Assembly: GCA_947168855.1 (NCBI GenBank)
Contig: CAMVNO010000002.1
Coordinates: forward strand, 1 to 64,000
Direction of reading: 5' to 3'
Origin: an uncultured Clostridia bacterium
GTDB lineage: Bacteria > Bacillota > Clostridia > Christensenellales > CAG-138
DNA: 64,000 bases
Part shown: in pieces, positions 15,806 through 23,497 of the stretch
Layout of the letters: each line of letters begins with the position of its first letter
Position numbering within the stretch: the stretch's first letter is position 1
The notes under the pieces: model-generated
Databases searched by the model: none
What the model saw: only the letters and a program-made list of their open reading frames with translations
Told to the model about the DNA's origin: nothing
Program-made: the position numbers and the translations under genes

Positions 15806-17209
15806 ATGAAAGCATTCGCAAGATCGAAGGACATCAACATGCTCGAAGGACCGCTTTTAGGCAAGGTCTTTCTGTTTGCGCTGCCGCTGATGGCAACCAA
15901 CCTTCTGCAGATGCTCTACAACGCCGCCGATATGATCGTTGCCGGCATGTCCGGCGTGGAGGGCGCGATCGGCTCGATCGGAACGACCGGCGCCATGATC
16001 AATTTCATTCTGAATATCTTCTCGGGCTTTGCGATCGGCACGAACGTCGTCGTTGCGCGAAACATCGGCAGAGGCGACAAGGAAGCGACGGAGCAGTCGG
16101 TACATACCTCGCTCGTCATGGCGGCGCTGTTCGGCGCGATCTGCGCGGTCGTCGGACTGTTCGTGAGCCGTCCGGTTCTGAAGCTTTTGGGCGACGAGGG
16201 GCATGTTCTGGAGCTTGCCTCGCTCTATACGCGCATCTATTTTGCCGGTGCGCCGTTCCTGGCGGTCTCGAACTACATGATCGCGATCCTGCGCGCCAAG
16301 GGCGACACGCGCACGCCGCTCTATATTCTGACCGCCACAGGGCTTTTGAACGTCGGCATGAATCTCTTCTTCGTGCTCGTTATGAAGATGTCGGTCGACG
16401 GCGTCGCCTATGCCACGGTCATTGCGAACGCCGCAAACGTCGTGATCCTGGGCATCGTTCTGATGCGCGATTCCGGCTGGTGCCGGCTCGAGCTCAAAAA
16501 GCTTCGCATCACCGGCACGGCGATGAAGGAGATCATCCGCGACGGTCTGCCCGCGGGCGTGCAGGGCATGCTGTTTTCGCTTTCGAACATGCTGATCCAG
16601 TCGACCATCATCGGCATCAACAACACGACCTGCCCCGGCGGGTCGGCGGTCATCGACGGCAACGCGGCGGCGACCAATCTCGAAGGCTTTGCGTACGTCG
16701 CCACGAACTCGGTCTATCAGGCGGCGGTCACGTTCACCAGTCAGCACCACGGCGCAAAGAAGTATAAGCGTATCGGCACGGTCATGCGCTGCTGCTATTT
16801 TGTCACCGCGCTCGTCGCAATCACTGCCGCCGCAATCCTTCTGGTCTTCCGGCATCCGCTGCTTTCGCTGTATATCCAGGACGGCAACGAGATTGCGTTG
16901 GAAACCGCATATACGCGCTTTTATATCAACATTGCGCCGTATGTCACGCTGGCGTTTATGGAGGTCGGATCGGGCGTGCTGCGCGGTCTCGGCAAGTCCA
17001 CGCTGTCCACGGTCATTTCGCTGCTCGGCTCGTGCGTGTTCCGGCTTTTGTGGATCTATCTGATCTTCCCGCTGTGCCCGCAGCTTTGGATGGTGTATCT
17101 CTCCTATCCGATCTCGTGGTCGCTGACGGCGCTGACGCATTTCACGGTCTCGATGATCGTGCGGCGCCGCTGCATGCGCATGTATCCGGAGCCGGAGAAC
17201 GTTTTATAA
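15806..17209 (+). CDS. MATE family multidrug/cation antiporter
   Basis: A 467-aa, 12-helix transporter of the MATE superfamily (DinF-like branch) that exports organic cations or drugs in exchange for Na+ or H+. The N-terminal signature GPLLGKVFLFALPLMATNLL and the internal duplication (second half from about 240, IIRDGLPAGVQGMLFS) are clear. I prefer ATG 15806 after AAAAAGGAG over the in-frame TTG at 15788 inside tsaD. It lies 10 bases after tsaD, probably in the same operon. Substrate cannot be told from sequence. Confidence 0.9.
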   Translation: MKAFARSKDINMLEGPLLGKVFLFALPLMATNLLQMLYNAADMIVAGMSGVEGAIGSIGTTGAMINFILNIFSGFAIGTNVVVARNIGRGDKEATEQSVHTSLVMAALFGAICAVVGLFVSRPVLKLLGDEGHVLELASLYTRIYFAGAPFLAVSNYMIAILRAKGDTRTPLYILTATGLLNVGMNLFFVLVMKMSVDGVAYATVIANAANVVILGIVLMRDSGWCRLELKKLRITGTAMKEIIRDGLPAGVQGMLFSLSNMLIQSTIIGINNTTCPGGSAVIDGNAAATNLEGFAYVATNSVYQAAVTFTSQHHGAKKYKRIGTVMRCCYFVTALVAITAAAILLVFRHPLLSLYIQDGNEIALETAYTRFYINIAPYVTLAFMEVGSGVLRGLGKSTLSTVISLLGSCVFRLLWIYLIFPLCPQLWMVYLSYPISWSLTALTHFTVSMIVRRRCMRMYPEPENVL

Positions 17210-17230
17210 CAGGAATCGAAGGAATCAAAA

Positions 17231-18169
17231 ATGAAGACGAAAACACAATCGAGGCGAAGCATTCGCCGGATCGCAATTCTGATGGGCGGCATGCTGCTGC
17301 TTGCCTGCGGCAAAACGCCGGCGGCGCCGGCTGCGGAGGCGACGCCCGCTCCCGCGGCGGAAACGGAAAGCCCCGTTGAGGACGTGATCGCAGCAGAGAC
17401 GGCAGCGCCGGTTACGCTGCCCCCGACGCCGACCCCGACGCCGGAGCCCACGCCGGCGCCGACGCCCGAGCCCACGCCGACCCCGGAGCCCACGCCGGAG
17501 CTGATCACGAACGAACGGCTGGATTCCGGCGAGTTCGACAGCTTCTATGACGACGCGCTGTTCGTCGGCGATTCGCTGACGCTGGTTTTTTCGCACCGCG
17601 TGCGCGACGTGCGCAACTCGGTCGACCCGAACTATCTCGGCAAGGCGAGGTTTATGGGCGTTACCAGCATGAGCGCAAAGCGCGCCAGCGAGAACCACAC
17701 AAACGGCACCGTCTATTTCTCCTATCGCGGCAGAAGGGTCACGCTGCCGAACGGGATCGCCGAGGCGGCGCCCAAGAAGGTCTTTATGATGTTCGGGCTC
17801 AACGACCTCGCCGTGCGCGACTGGGATGAGGTGCTCGGGTATTTTGCAAAGATCATCGACGGCATCCGCGCCAAGAATCCCGACGTTGAGCTGATCGTGC
17901 AGGGCGTTCTGCCGGTGCGTCCGGCGTTCTACGACAAGGAGCCCAAGTGGTGCGATTTCAACATCGGGCTCGAACAGCTCTGCGTTGAAAAGGGCGTGGA
18001 ATTCATCTCGTTCGCCGAAGAGCTGATGGACGAAAACGGCTATCTGCGCGCGGATTTTGCCGAAGGCAAGGCGCATCTGAACATCAAGGGCGAGGACGTC
18101 TGGGTGCGGTTTCTGCGCCGCTACGCCGCGCAGCGCATGCTCGGCAGCGTCGTCTTCGAGACCCCGTAA
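17231..18169 (+). CDS. SGNH/GDSL-type hydrolase lipoprotein
   Basis: A 312-aa lipoprotein with lipobox LLLAC (Cys26). A Pro/Thr/Glu spacer (about 60-90, TPTPEP repeats) reaches through the cell wall. The C-terminal domain from about 100 is an SGNH esterase: block I VGDSLT (Ser115), block III FGLND, and a C-terminal AHLNIKG that supplies the His. Likely substrates are acyl groups on wall polymers or polysaccharides, by family analogy. The Asp that usually stands three residues before the His (DxxH) is not present; the local text is EGKAH. It follows the MATE gene by 21 bases. Confidence 0.78.
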   Translation: MKTKTQSRRSIRRIAILMGGMLLLACGKTPAAPAAEATPAPAAETESPVEDVIAAETAAPVTLPPTPTPTPEPTPAPTPEPTPTPEPTPELITNERLDSGEFDSFYDDALFVGDSLTLVFSHRVRDVRNSVDPNYLGKARFMGVTSMSAKRASENHTNGTVYFSYRGRRVTLPNGIAEAAPKKVFMMFGLNDLAVRDWDEVLGYFAKIIDGIRAKNPDVELIVQGVLPVRPAFYDKEPKWCDFNIGLEQLCVEKGVEFISFAEELMDENGYLRADFAEGKAHLNIKGEDVWVRFLRRYAAQRMLGSVVFETP

Positions 18170-18178
18170 ACAGCGAAC

Positions 18179-18453
18179 AAAAGGGGATGTTCAGATATAT
18201 CTGAACATCCCCTATGAATTGCAGCACGGCTGCATGAATTGCCTGTCGGCATGAATCGGCTTCGCCGTGAATTGACAACTTTGTTGTCATTGATGAAGGT
18301 TTTCCGTTCGGAAAACCAACCTTCATGACGGCTTTGCCGTCAATTCATGCGCCGGAAGGCGCAATTCATGTCCGAAGGACGATTCACGGAGCAAAGCGAG
18401 AATTCAAAAGAGGGTGTTCAGAAACAATAAGCTGTTTCTGAACACCCTCTTTT
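18179..18453 (-). repeat. Hairpin-array repeat, full copy B (inverted)
   Basis: This fills the gap between the convergent SGNH and htpG genes. Bracketing stems lie at 18179-18213 (GGGGATGTTCAG/CTGAACATCCCC) and 18408-18453 (AGAGGGTGTTCAGAAACA and its complement). Between them are about ten mini-stems joined by CATGAATTG or CAATTCATG linkers around the central GGTTTTCCG/CGGAAAACC hairpin (about 18298-18315). Read on the minus strand, its order of stems matches the copies at 30426 and 34190. Confidence 0.85.
18408..18453 (-). terminator. Terminator-like stem downstream of htpG
   Basis: An 18-bp stem AGAGGGTGTTCAGAAACA/TGTTTCTGAACACCCTCT flanked by AAAA and TTTT. It is usable in both directions and is the first structure after the htpG stop. 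Confidence 0.8.
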
Positions 18454-18463
18454 CGTATATCGG

Positions 18464-20326
18464 TTACATCAGCTTGCAGACGCTGTCCGCGAACGCGGCG
18501 GGGTCGTCGAGCGGCAGTCCCGCCACGAGCTTTGCCTGCGCAAGCAGCAGCTCGGCGTACTCTTTGAGCGTCTCGTCGTCGAGCCCCTCGAGCTTCGCGT
18601 AAACCGGATGGTCCGGGTTCAGCTCAAGGCGGAACGTCATCGGAAGATCCGCGCCGTTCGGCATCTGGCGCAGGACCTTGTACATCTCCACGCTCATGCC
18701 CTCGTCGCCGGTGAGGCATGCCGCGGCGTTTTTCAGCCGGTCGGTCAGCTTCACGTCCGATACCTTGTCGCCGAGCGCGTTCTTGATCCGCTCTAAAAGC
18801 GGCTTCGCTTCCTCGGCGCGCTGCTCGAGCGCCTTCTTTTCGTCCTCGGTATTGAGGTCGAGATCGGGATCGGAGACCGATTTGAACGGCTTGTCCTGAT
18901 ACGATTCGAGCACGCGCAGCGCAAACTCGTCGACGTCGTCGACAAGGCAGAGGATGTCGTAGCCCATGTCCGCCACGCGCTCCGCCTGCGGGAGCTTCTT
19001 GACCTTAGAAAGCGTATCGCCCGCGGCGTAGTAGATGTGCTTCTGCGCTTCCGGCATCGCGTCGACGTATTCCTTGAGCGTGACGTATTTGTCCTCTTTG
19101 CGCGAGAAGAACAGCAGCGTGTCCTTGAGGAAATCCTTATTCATGCCGAACTTGTCGTACACGCCGAACTTCAGCGTTCTGCCGAACGCCTTGAAGAATG
19201 CTTCGTAGTTCTCGCGCTCCTCGCGCTGCATGCGAAGAAGCTCGGAAAGGATCTTCTTTTTGAGGTTGTTTGCGATGGCACTCAGCTGCCGGTCGTGCTG
19301 CAGCATCTCACGCGAGATGTTGAGCGACAGGTCGGGGGAGTCGACCAGACCCTGCACGAAGCCGAAATACTCCGGCAGCAGCTCTTCGCACTGCTCCATG
19401 ATCATAACGCCGTTCGCGTAGAGCTTGAGCCCGCGCTTATACTCCTTCGTGTTGAAATCGAACGGCGGACGCTTCGGAATGTACAGAAGCGCCGTATAGG
19501 AGAGCATGCCCTCGGTGTTGATGTGAAGCGTGGAAGCCGGCTCCTCGAAATCATGGAACGCGTCGCGGTAGAACTGCGCGTATTCCTCCTTCGTGATCTC
19601 GCTCTTGTTCTTGCGCCACAGCGGCACGCGGCTGTTCAGCGTCTGATCCTCGACGATCGTTTCGTATTCGTCGCTGCCTTCCTTCTTGCGCGAGCGCTCC
19701 ACCTGCATTCTGATCGGGTAGCGGATGTAATCGCTGTACTTTTTCACGAGCGATTCGAGCCGGTAGGGTTCGAGAAACTCGCCGAAAGCTTCCTCCTCGC
19801 CGTCGTCCTTCAGCGTCAGCACGATCTTCGTGCCGATCGGCTCGTAGGTCGCGGGCTTGACGGTGTAGCCGTCCTCGCCCTCGGACTCCCAGACTGCGGG
19901 CTCTTCGCCTTCCTTATGCGAATACACCGTGACCTTCTTCGCCACCATGAACGCCGCGTAGAAGCCGACGCCGAACTTGCCGATGATGTCCACGTCCTCG
20001 GCGTCCGCATGCTCCTCCTTGAACGCCTGCGTGCCGCTCTTTGCGATCGTGCCGAGGTTTTGTTCCAGCTCGGCGGCGCTCATGCCGCAGCCGTTGTCCG
20101 TGATCGTCAGTGTCCGCGCAGCCTTGTTCGGCTCGAGCCGGATCTCGAACTGATCCTTATCCACGCCGGTTTCGCCGCGCTGCATGGCGGCGTAGTAGCG
20201 CTTGTCGATCGCGTCGGACGCATTGCTGATCAGCTCGCGGAGAAAGATCTCGCGGTGCGTATAGATGGAATGAATCATCAGATCCAATAGCTTTTTCGAT
20301 TCCGTTTTGAATTGTTTCTTGCTCAT
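18464..20326 (-). CDS. htpG: Molecular chaperone HtpG (Hsp90)
   Basis: Cytoplasmic Hsp90 homologue of 620 aa, a normal length. The GHKL ATPase domain shows LRELISNASDAIDK, DNGCGM and GKFGVGFYAAFMV near the N-terminus. The middle domain has the GVVDS-like segment VQGLVDSPDLSLNISRE, and the C-terminal dimerisation region is complete. I start at 20326 (MSKKQFKTE); the in-frame ATG at 20401 lies upstream of the promoter -10. A CIRCE operator between promoter and start points to HrcA control. It is monocistronic. Confidence 0.95.
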   Translation of the reverse strand: MSKKQFKTESKKLLDLMIHSIYTHREIFLRELISNASDAIDKRYYAAMQRGETGVDKDQFEIRLEPNKAARTLTITDNGCGMSAAELEQNLGTIAKSGTQAFKEEHADAEDVDIIGKFGVGFYAAFMVAKKVTVYSHKEGEEPAVWESEGEDGYTVKPATYEPIGTKIVLTLKDDGEEEAFGEFLEPYRLESLVKKYSDYIRYPIRMQVERSRKKEGSDEYETIVEDQTLNSRVPLWRKNKSEITKEEYAQFYRDAFHDFEEPASTLHINTEGMLSYTALLYIPKRPPFDFNTKEYKRGLKLYANGVMIMEQCEELLPEYFGFVQGLVDSPDLSLNISREMLQHDRQLSAIANNLKKKILSELLRMQREERENYEAFFKAFGRTLKFGVYDKFGMNKDFLKDTLLFFSRKEDKYVTLKEYVDAMPEAQKHIYYAAGDTLSKVKKLPQAERVADMGYDILCLVDDVDEFALRVLESYQDKPFKSVSDPDLDLNTEDEKKALEQRAEEAKPLLERIKNALGDKVSDVKLTDRLKNAAACLTGDEGMSVEMYKVLRQMPNGADLPMTFRLELNPDHPVYAKLEGLDDETLKEYAELLLAQAKLVAGLPLDDPAAFADSVCKLM

Positions 20327-20349
20327 AGTCTCGCCTCGAAAACTTGTTT

Positions 20350-20376
20350 TTAGCACTCTCGCCTTTTGAGTGCCAA
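20350..20376 (-). promoter_or_regulatory. CIRCE operator (HrcA site) of htpG
   Basis: TTAGCACTC-N9-GAGTGCCAA matches the CIRCE consensus TTAGCACTC-N9-GAGTGCTAA with one mismatch. It lies immediately after the -10 element, at the expected transcription start, where HrcA binding would block the polymerase. Confidence 0.92.
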
Positions 20377-20380
20377 GCAT

Positions 20381-20409
20381 ATGATAGCGCCGCGCATACA
20401 AAAAAGCAA
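20381..20409 (-). promoter_or_regulatory. htpG promoter
   Basis: Minus strand TTGCTT-17-TATCAT, directly upstream of CIRCE. Confidence 0.8.
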
Positions 20410-20481
20410 GCCCTTCGGGGAAGAGTTTGCTTTGGTTTCACAATTCGTCGGAGCATGCTCCGCCTTGCGCCTGCGCGGTCC

Positions 20482-22239
20482 TCAGAAAGTCAGCGTCAGA
20501 TTGTTCCAGCCCAGGGAATTCAGATAGTTGGCGTCCTTTGCGGTCTTCATCACCATGCGGATGCCGACGTGCGCGGTCGGATCGTCCGATTCATGCAGCT
20601 TCAGATAATGGATCGGGTCAAAATTCACGCAGTCGTCGCGGATGCGAAGCACGCGATCGCCATCCTCGAGCACCAGACGAACGTTGACGTGGTGCTTTTT
20701 CCGATCCGCGCGGAAGCCGTATGTTACGATGTTGACCGTCATCTCCTCCAGGCACAGTCCGATCAGCATGCTTTCGCGCGGAGAAAGCCCGCGCGACCGG
20801 CAAAACGCAACGGCGTCCTCCGAAGCGGCGATCGCATCCTGCTCGCTTCGGATCGACCGTTCAAAGCAGTTTTCCTCTGACGTGCCGAACGCCGGCTTCA
20901 GCATGCTGTACGCGTCGGCAGACAGCGTGATACGTCCGCGGTAACACCAGACGATGATCGAGAACGCGGCAAGAGCGAACAATTCCCCGCAAAGAAAGCC
21001 GAGCCAGATGCCGGTGATATCAAGGAACCGGCTCAGCACAAACGCGAACAGCGCGGGGAATACAAAATTCTGCAAAACGGAGATCAGCTCCGCAAAGCCG
21101 ATGCGATTGACGCCCTGATAATAGTTCTTGAACGCAGAGTTCAGAGACGACGGGACGAGCGACAGAACGAAAAGACGAAGCCCCGACGCGGCGATCTGAA
21201 CTGCTTCCGTGCTGTCGCCCAAAAACAGCGTGACGAGCGGAACGGCAACGAGCAGCGCGATCACCGTGACGGCAAGGTCAAGCAGGATCGCATAGAACGT
21301 CATCAGCCGCACCAGCTCACGTATGGATTTTCGGTCGCGATCGGTATAGAAGACGGAAGCAAGCATCATGGCAACGGAGCCGATGCCGGTGCCGAAGCAA
21401 TAGCAGATATTTCCGATCGTGGAGATGACCGAGTATGCGGCGACGGCAACCGTTCCGTTTGCGGTTGCTTCCAGCAAACGGTTGAGCAGCAGCACCAGCA
21501 GCACGGTGCTGATCTGGTTGATGACCGTCGGGACGCCGTAGGAGAGAAGCTCTTTGAAAACACGCGGGCGCATCAGACGGAAGCGGAACCGGAACAAACA
21601 ATCCTTCCGGAAGAAAGCCAGCAAGCCGATCGCAAGCGCGATGTAATAACTCAGCGTGGAGGCAAGCCCCATTCCGAAGGTGCCGCCGTGAAACACGAAT
21701 ACGTTCAGAAGATCAAAAATGATGTCCGAAACGGTCATGGCAGCGACCGCCGTGATCAGCCGCATCCGCTTGCCGGACAGCTGCAGAAACGGGACCATGA
21801 CCTGCGCGCAGAGAAACGCCGGCGCGCCGAGGATAAAGCCTTTGATGTAATCCGTCGTCAGCCCGGCGACGGGGTTGTCCGGCGAAGGCGCGCCTGCGCC
21901 CAAAAGACGCGTGATCGGTTTCAGAAGGGAGAAGACCAGTATCAGTCCGACCGCCGAGATCGCAACGGTCAGGAACATTGCCGCAGTGTAACACGCGTCG
22001 GTGCCTTCGCGGTCGCCGTTGCCGATCGTTTTGCCGCAGACGATCTGCACGCCTGCGGAGATCATGCTGCCGAGCGCGGCGAACACCAGAAGCAGGGGCG
22101 TTGCGAACCCGTATGCGCTCATGGAATCCACGCCGAGAAATCTGCCGATCATAATGCTGTCGATCAGCATGCACAGCATTACGGTCATTGTCGAAACGAT
22201 CTGTGTGACAAGCATTTCACGAAACAATTTTTTAATCAT
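20482..22239 (-). CDS. MATE transporter fused to an RsbW-like HATPase domain
   Basis: A 585-aa protein. Residues 1 to about 440 form a 12-helix MATE exporter (MIGRFLGVDSMSAYGFATPL; second half from about 225). After a linker, residues about 465-585 form a HATPase_c_2/anti-sigma-type ATP-binding domain: N-box GLCLEEMTVNIVTYGF (about 494-509), G1-like IRDDCVNFDP (about 533-542, Cys where Gly is usual), and a short G2-like HVGIRMV (about 563). Such domains in RsbW/SpoIIAB bind ATP and phosphorylate or sequester partners. A regulatory or signalling role for the soluble part is inferred. No partner STAS protein is encoded nearby. It has its own promoter. Confidence 0.85.
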   Translation of the reverse strand: MIKKLFREMLVTQIVSTMTVMLCMLIDSIMIGRFLGVDSMSAYGFATPLLLVFAALGSMISAGVQIVCGKTIGNGDREGTDACYTAAMFLTVAISAVGLILVFSLLKPITRLLGAGAPSPDNPVAGLTTDYIKGFILGAPAFLCAQVMVPFLQLSGKRMRLITAVAAMTVSDIIFDLLNVFVFHGGTFGMGLASTLSYYIALAIGLLAFFRKDCLFRFRFRLMRPRVFKELLSYGVPTVINQISTVLLVLLLNRLLEATANGTVAVAAYSVISTIGNICYCFGTGIGSVAMMLASVFYTDRDRKSIRELVRLMTFYAILLDLAVTVIALLVAVPLVTLFLGDSTEAVQIAASGLRLFVLSLVPSSLNSAFKNYYQGVNRIGFAELISVLQNFVFPALFAFVLSRFLDITGIWLGFLCGELFALAAFSIIVWCYRGRITLSADAYSMLKPAFGTSEENCFERSIRSEQDAIAASEDAVAFCRSRGLSPRESMLIGLCLEEMTVNIVTYGFRADRKKHHVNVRLVLEDGDRVLRIRDDCVNFDPIHYLKLHESDDPTAHVGIRMVMKTAKDANYLNSLGWNNLTLTF

Positions 22240-22285
22240 GACCCGTTATCCCCGCTGACAGGACTTTGTAATAATCATGCCTTAC

Positions 22286-22314
22286 ATTATATCACAAAGC
22301 CGCGCGGGAATCAA
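22286..22314 (-). promoter_or_regulatory. Promoter of the MATE-HATPase gene
   Basis: Minus strand TTGATT-17-TATAAT with an extended TGA in front of the -10, about 45 bases before the start. Confidence 0.7.
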
Positions 22315-22380
22315 CGCCGTTCGATCGTTCCTTTTTAGATTTGTTTCGTGTGGAATTGCGGACGCGTCGAACTGACGGCG

Positions 22381-22857
22381 TTACCCGTTGATCAGGTACG
22401 CCGCAAGGTTCAGATATCCGGCAAAGCAGAGCCAGAGAAGGTAGGGGATCTGAATCAGTCCCGCCCACTTGCGCACGCGGTAAAACGCGACGGTCATCCA
22501 GATCGCAAGCCCGAGCATCGCGAGGAGCACGAAGAACGCCGCGAGCCGAAGCTTCAGCGCAAAGAACAGCGGCGACCAGAGAAAATTCAGCACGAGCTGC
22601 GCGTAAAACGGGATCAGCGCGTCCTTTTTGCCCCACGGCTTCGCGTTCCACACGAGCCCCGCGCCGAACCCCATCAAAAGATAGAGGATCGTCCACGCGG
22701 TGATGAACACCCAGGGCGGCGGCTGCAGCGCGGGCTGGGGCAGAAGGGCGTTTTCGCGCATGCCGTTCATGGAGATCAGAGAGGACAAGCCGCCGACCGC
22801 GACCGGCAGCAGCGTCCACAGCAGATAGGAAAGGTCGATTTTTTGCTTCTTGTTCAT
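22381..22857 (-). CDS. tspO: TspO/MBR family membrane protein
   Basis: A 158-aa five-helix tryptophan-rich sensory protein. Diagnostic text includes QPPPWVF between helices 1 and 2, WTILYLLMGFGAGL in helix 2, NFLWSPLFFAL in helix 3 and the Trp/Tyr-rich IPYLLWLCFAGYLN at the end. TspO proteins bind porphyrins or cholesterol-like ligands; the bacterial role is unsettled. I choose the ATG at 22857 because residue 1 then directly precedes the helix-1 region. It has no ribosome site, and TATACT stands six bases upstream, so it may be translated without a leader. An ATG at 22890 lies inside a hairpin. Confidence 0.9.
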   Translation of the reverse strand: MNKKQKIDLSYLLWTLLPVAVGGLSSLISMNGMRENALLPQPALQPPPWVFITAWTILYLLMGFGAGLVWNAKPWGKKDALIPFYAQLVLNFLWSPLFFALKLRLAAFFVLLAMLGLAIWMTVAFYRVRKWAGLIQIPYLLWLCFAGYLNLAAYLING

Positions 22858-22863
22858 GGAAAC

Positions 22864-22890
22864 AGTATATGCGCCGAAGGATCGGCGCAT
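22864..22890 (-). promoter_or_regulatory. Hairpin and -10-like element at the tspO start
   Basis: The perfect inverted repeat TATGCGCCGA/TCGGCGCATA with a 4-base loop abuts, and on its 3' side overlaps, the minus-strand TATACT (22864-22869). Six bases separate that -10 from the ATG. No convincing -35 is seen. The stem could instead be a weak terminator of the upstream oxidoreductase gene. Confidence 0.4.
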
Positions 22891-22921
22891 ACCGTGTTTT
22901 TGAAATTGTGTGATTGTGTGT

Positions 22922-23482
22922 TCAGAACGCGCGGTCGATCTCCGCTTCGGTTCTTTTTAGGATCGCTTCGGCGTCCGCGCCGGGCAGGTCGATGCCCTCC
23001 GCGCAGAACAGCGTGGCGTCTTCGACGCCGTAAAACTCCCTGCCGAGCGCCTGCACGTAGCCGAAGCCGTACGCGTGGCTGCGGACCGGACCGCCCGCCG
23101 TCGCGACATAATAGAGCTTCTTTGCGCGGCAGAGCGTGACCGGCACGTCGTCGTTCGGATACCAAAAGGTCAGCCCGACGACGTTGATCTGCTCAAAGTA
23201 CTGCTTGAGCGCCGCCGGGAAGCTGAGGTCCCAATGCGGCGCGGCGACGACGATCGTGTCCGCGCGCAGAAACTGTTTGGCAAGGTCGAACATCGGATCG
23301 GAATAGTCGTTCGCCGCGAAACACGCGTCGCGCTTTAGGAGAAACGCCTCGTCGGCGTTCGGGAAGCCGAGCTCCTCCAAAAGGACCGTTTCGACCGGAC
23401 CCGAAAGGTGCGAAAGCACGCGCCCGGCAAGCCGCCTTGTGCGCGATTCCTTCCTGACGCATGCGTCGATGAACAGGATCAT
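22922..23482 (-). CDS. Flavodoxin-fold NAD(P)H-dependent oxidoreductase
   Basis: A 186-aa protein of the Flavodoxin_2 fold (AzoR/quinone reductase group): the N-terminal strand MILFIDACVR, a phosphate-loop-like RKESRTRRLA, and the isoalloxazine-side motif VAAPHWDLSFPAALKQYFEQI near 79-98, with ATAGG near 127-131. It should bind FMN and reduce quinones, azo or nitro compounds at NAD(P)H expense; the substrate is unknown. It lies 15 bases downstream of the C-S lyase gene in the same direction, so the two are probably co-transcribed. Confidence 0.82.
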   Translation of the reverse strand: MILFIDACVRKESRTRRLAGRVLSHLSGPVETVLLEELGFPNADEAFLLKRDACFAANDYSDPMFDLAKQFLRADTIVVAAPHWDLSFPAALKQYFEQINVVGLTFWYPNDDVPVTLCRAKKLYYVATAGGPVRSHAYGFGYVQALGREFYGVEDATLFCAEGIDLPGADAEAILKRTEAEIDRAF

Positions 23483-23497
23483 GGCCGCCTCCCCGCG

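Noticed and set aside
18214-18407. Regular short repeats reminiscent of a CRISPR array
   Set aside because: Units are only about 9-base linkers between variable self-complementary stems, spacing is irregular, linker orientation flips at the centre, and no cas genes are present.
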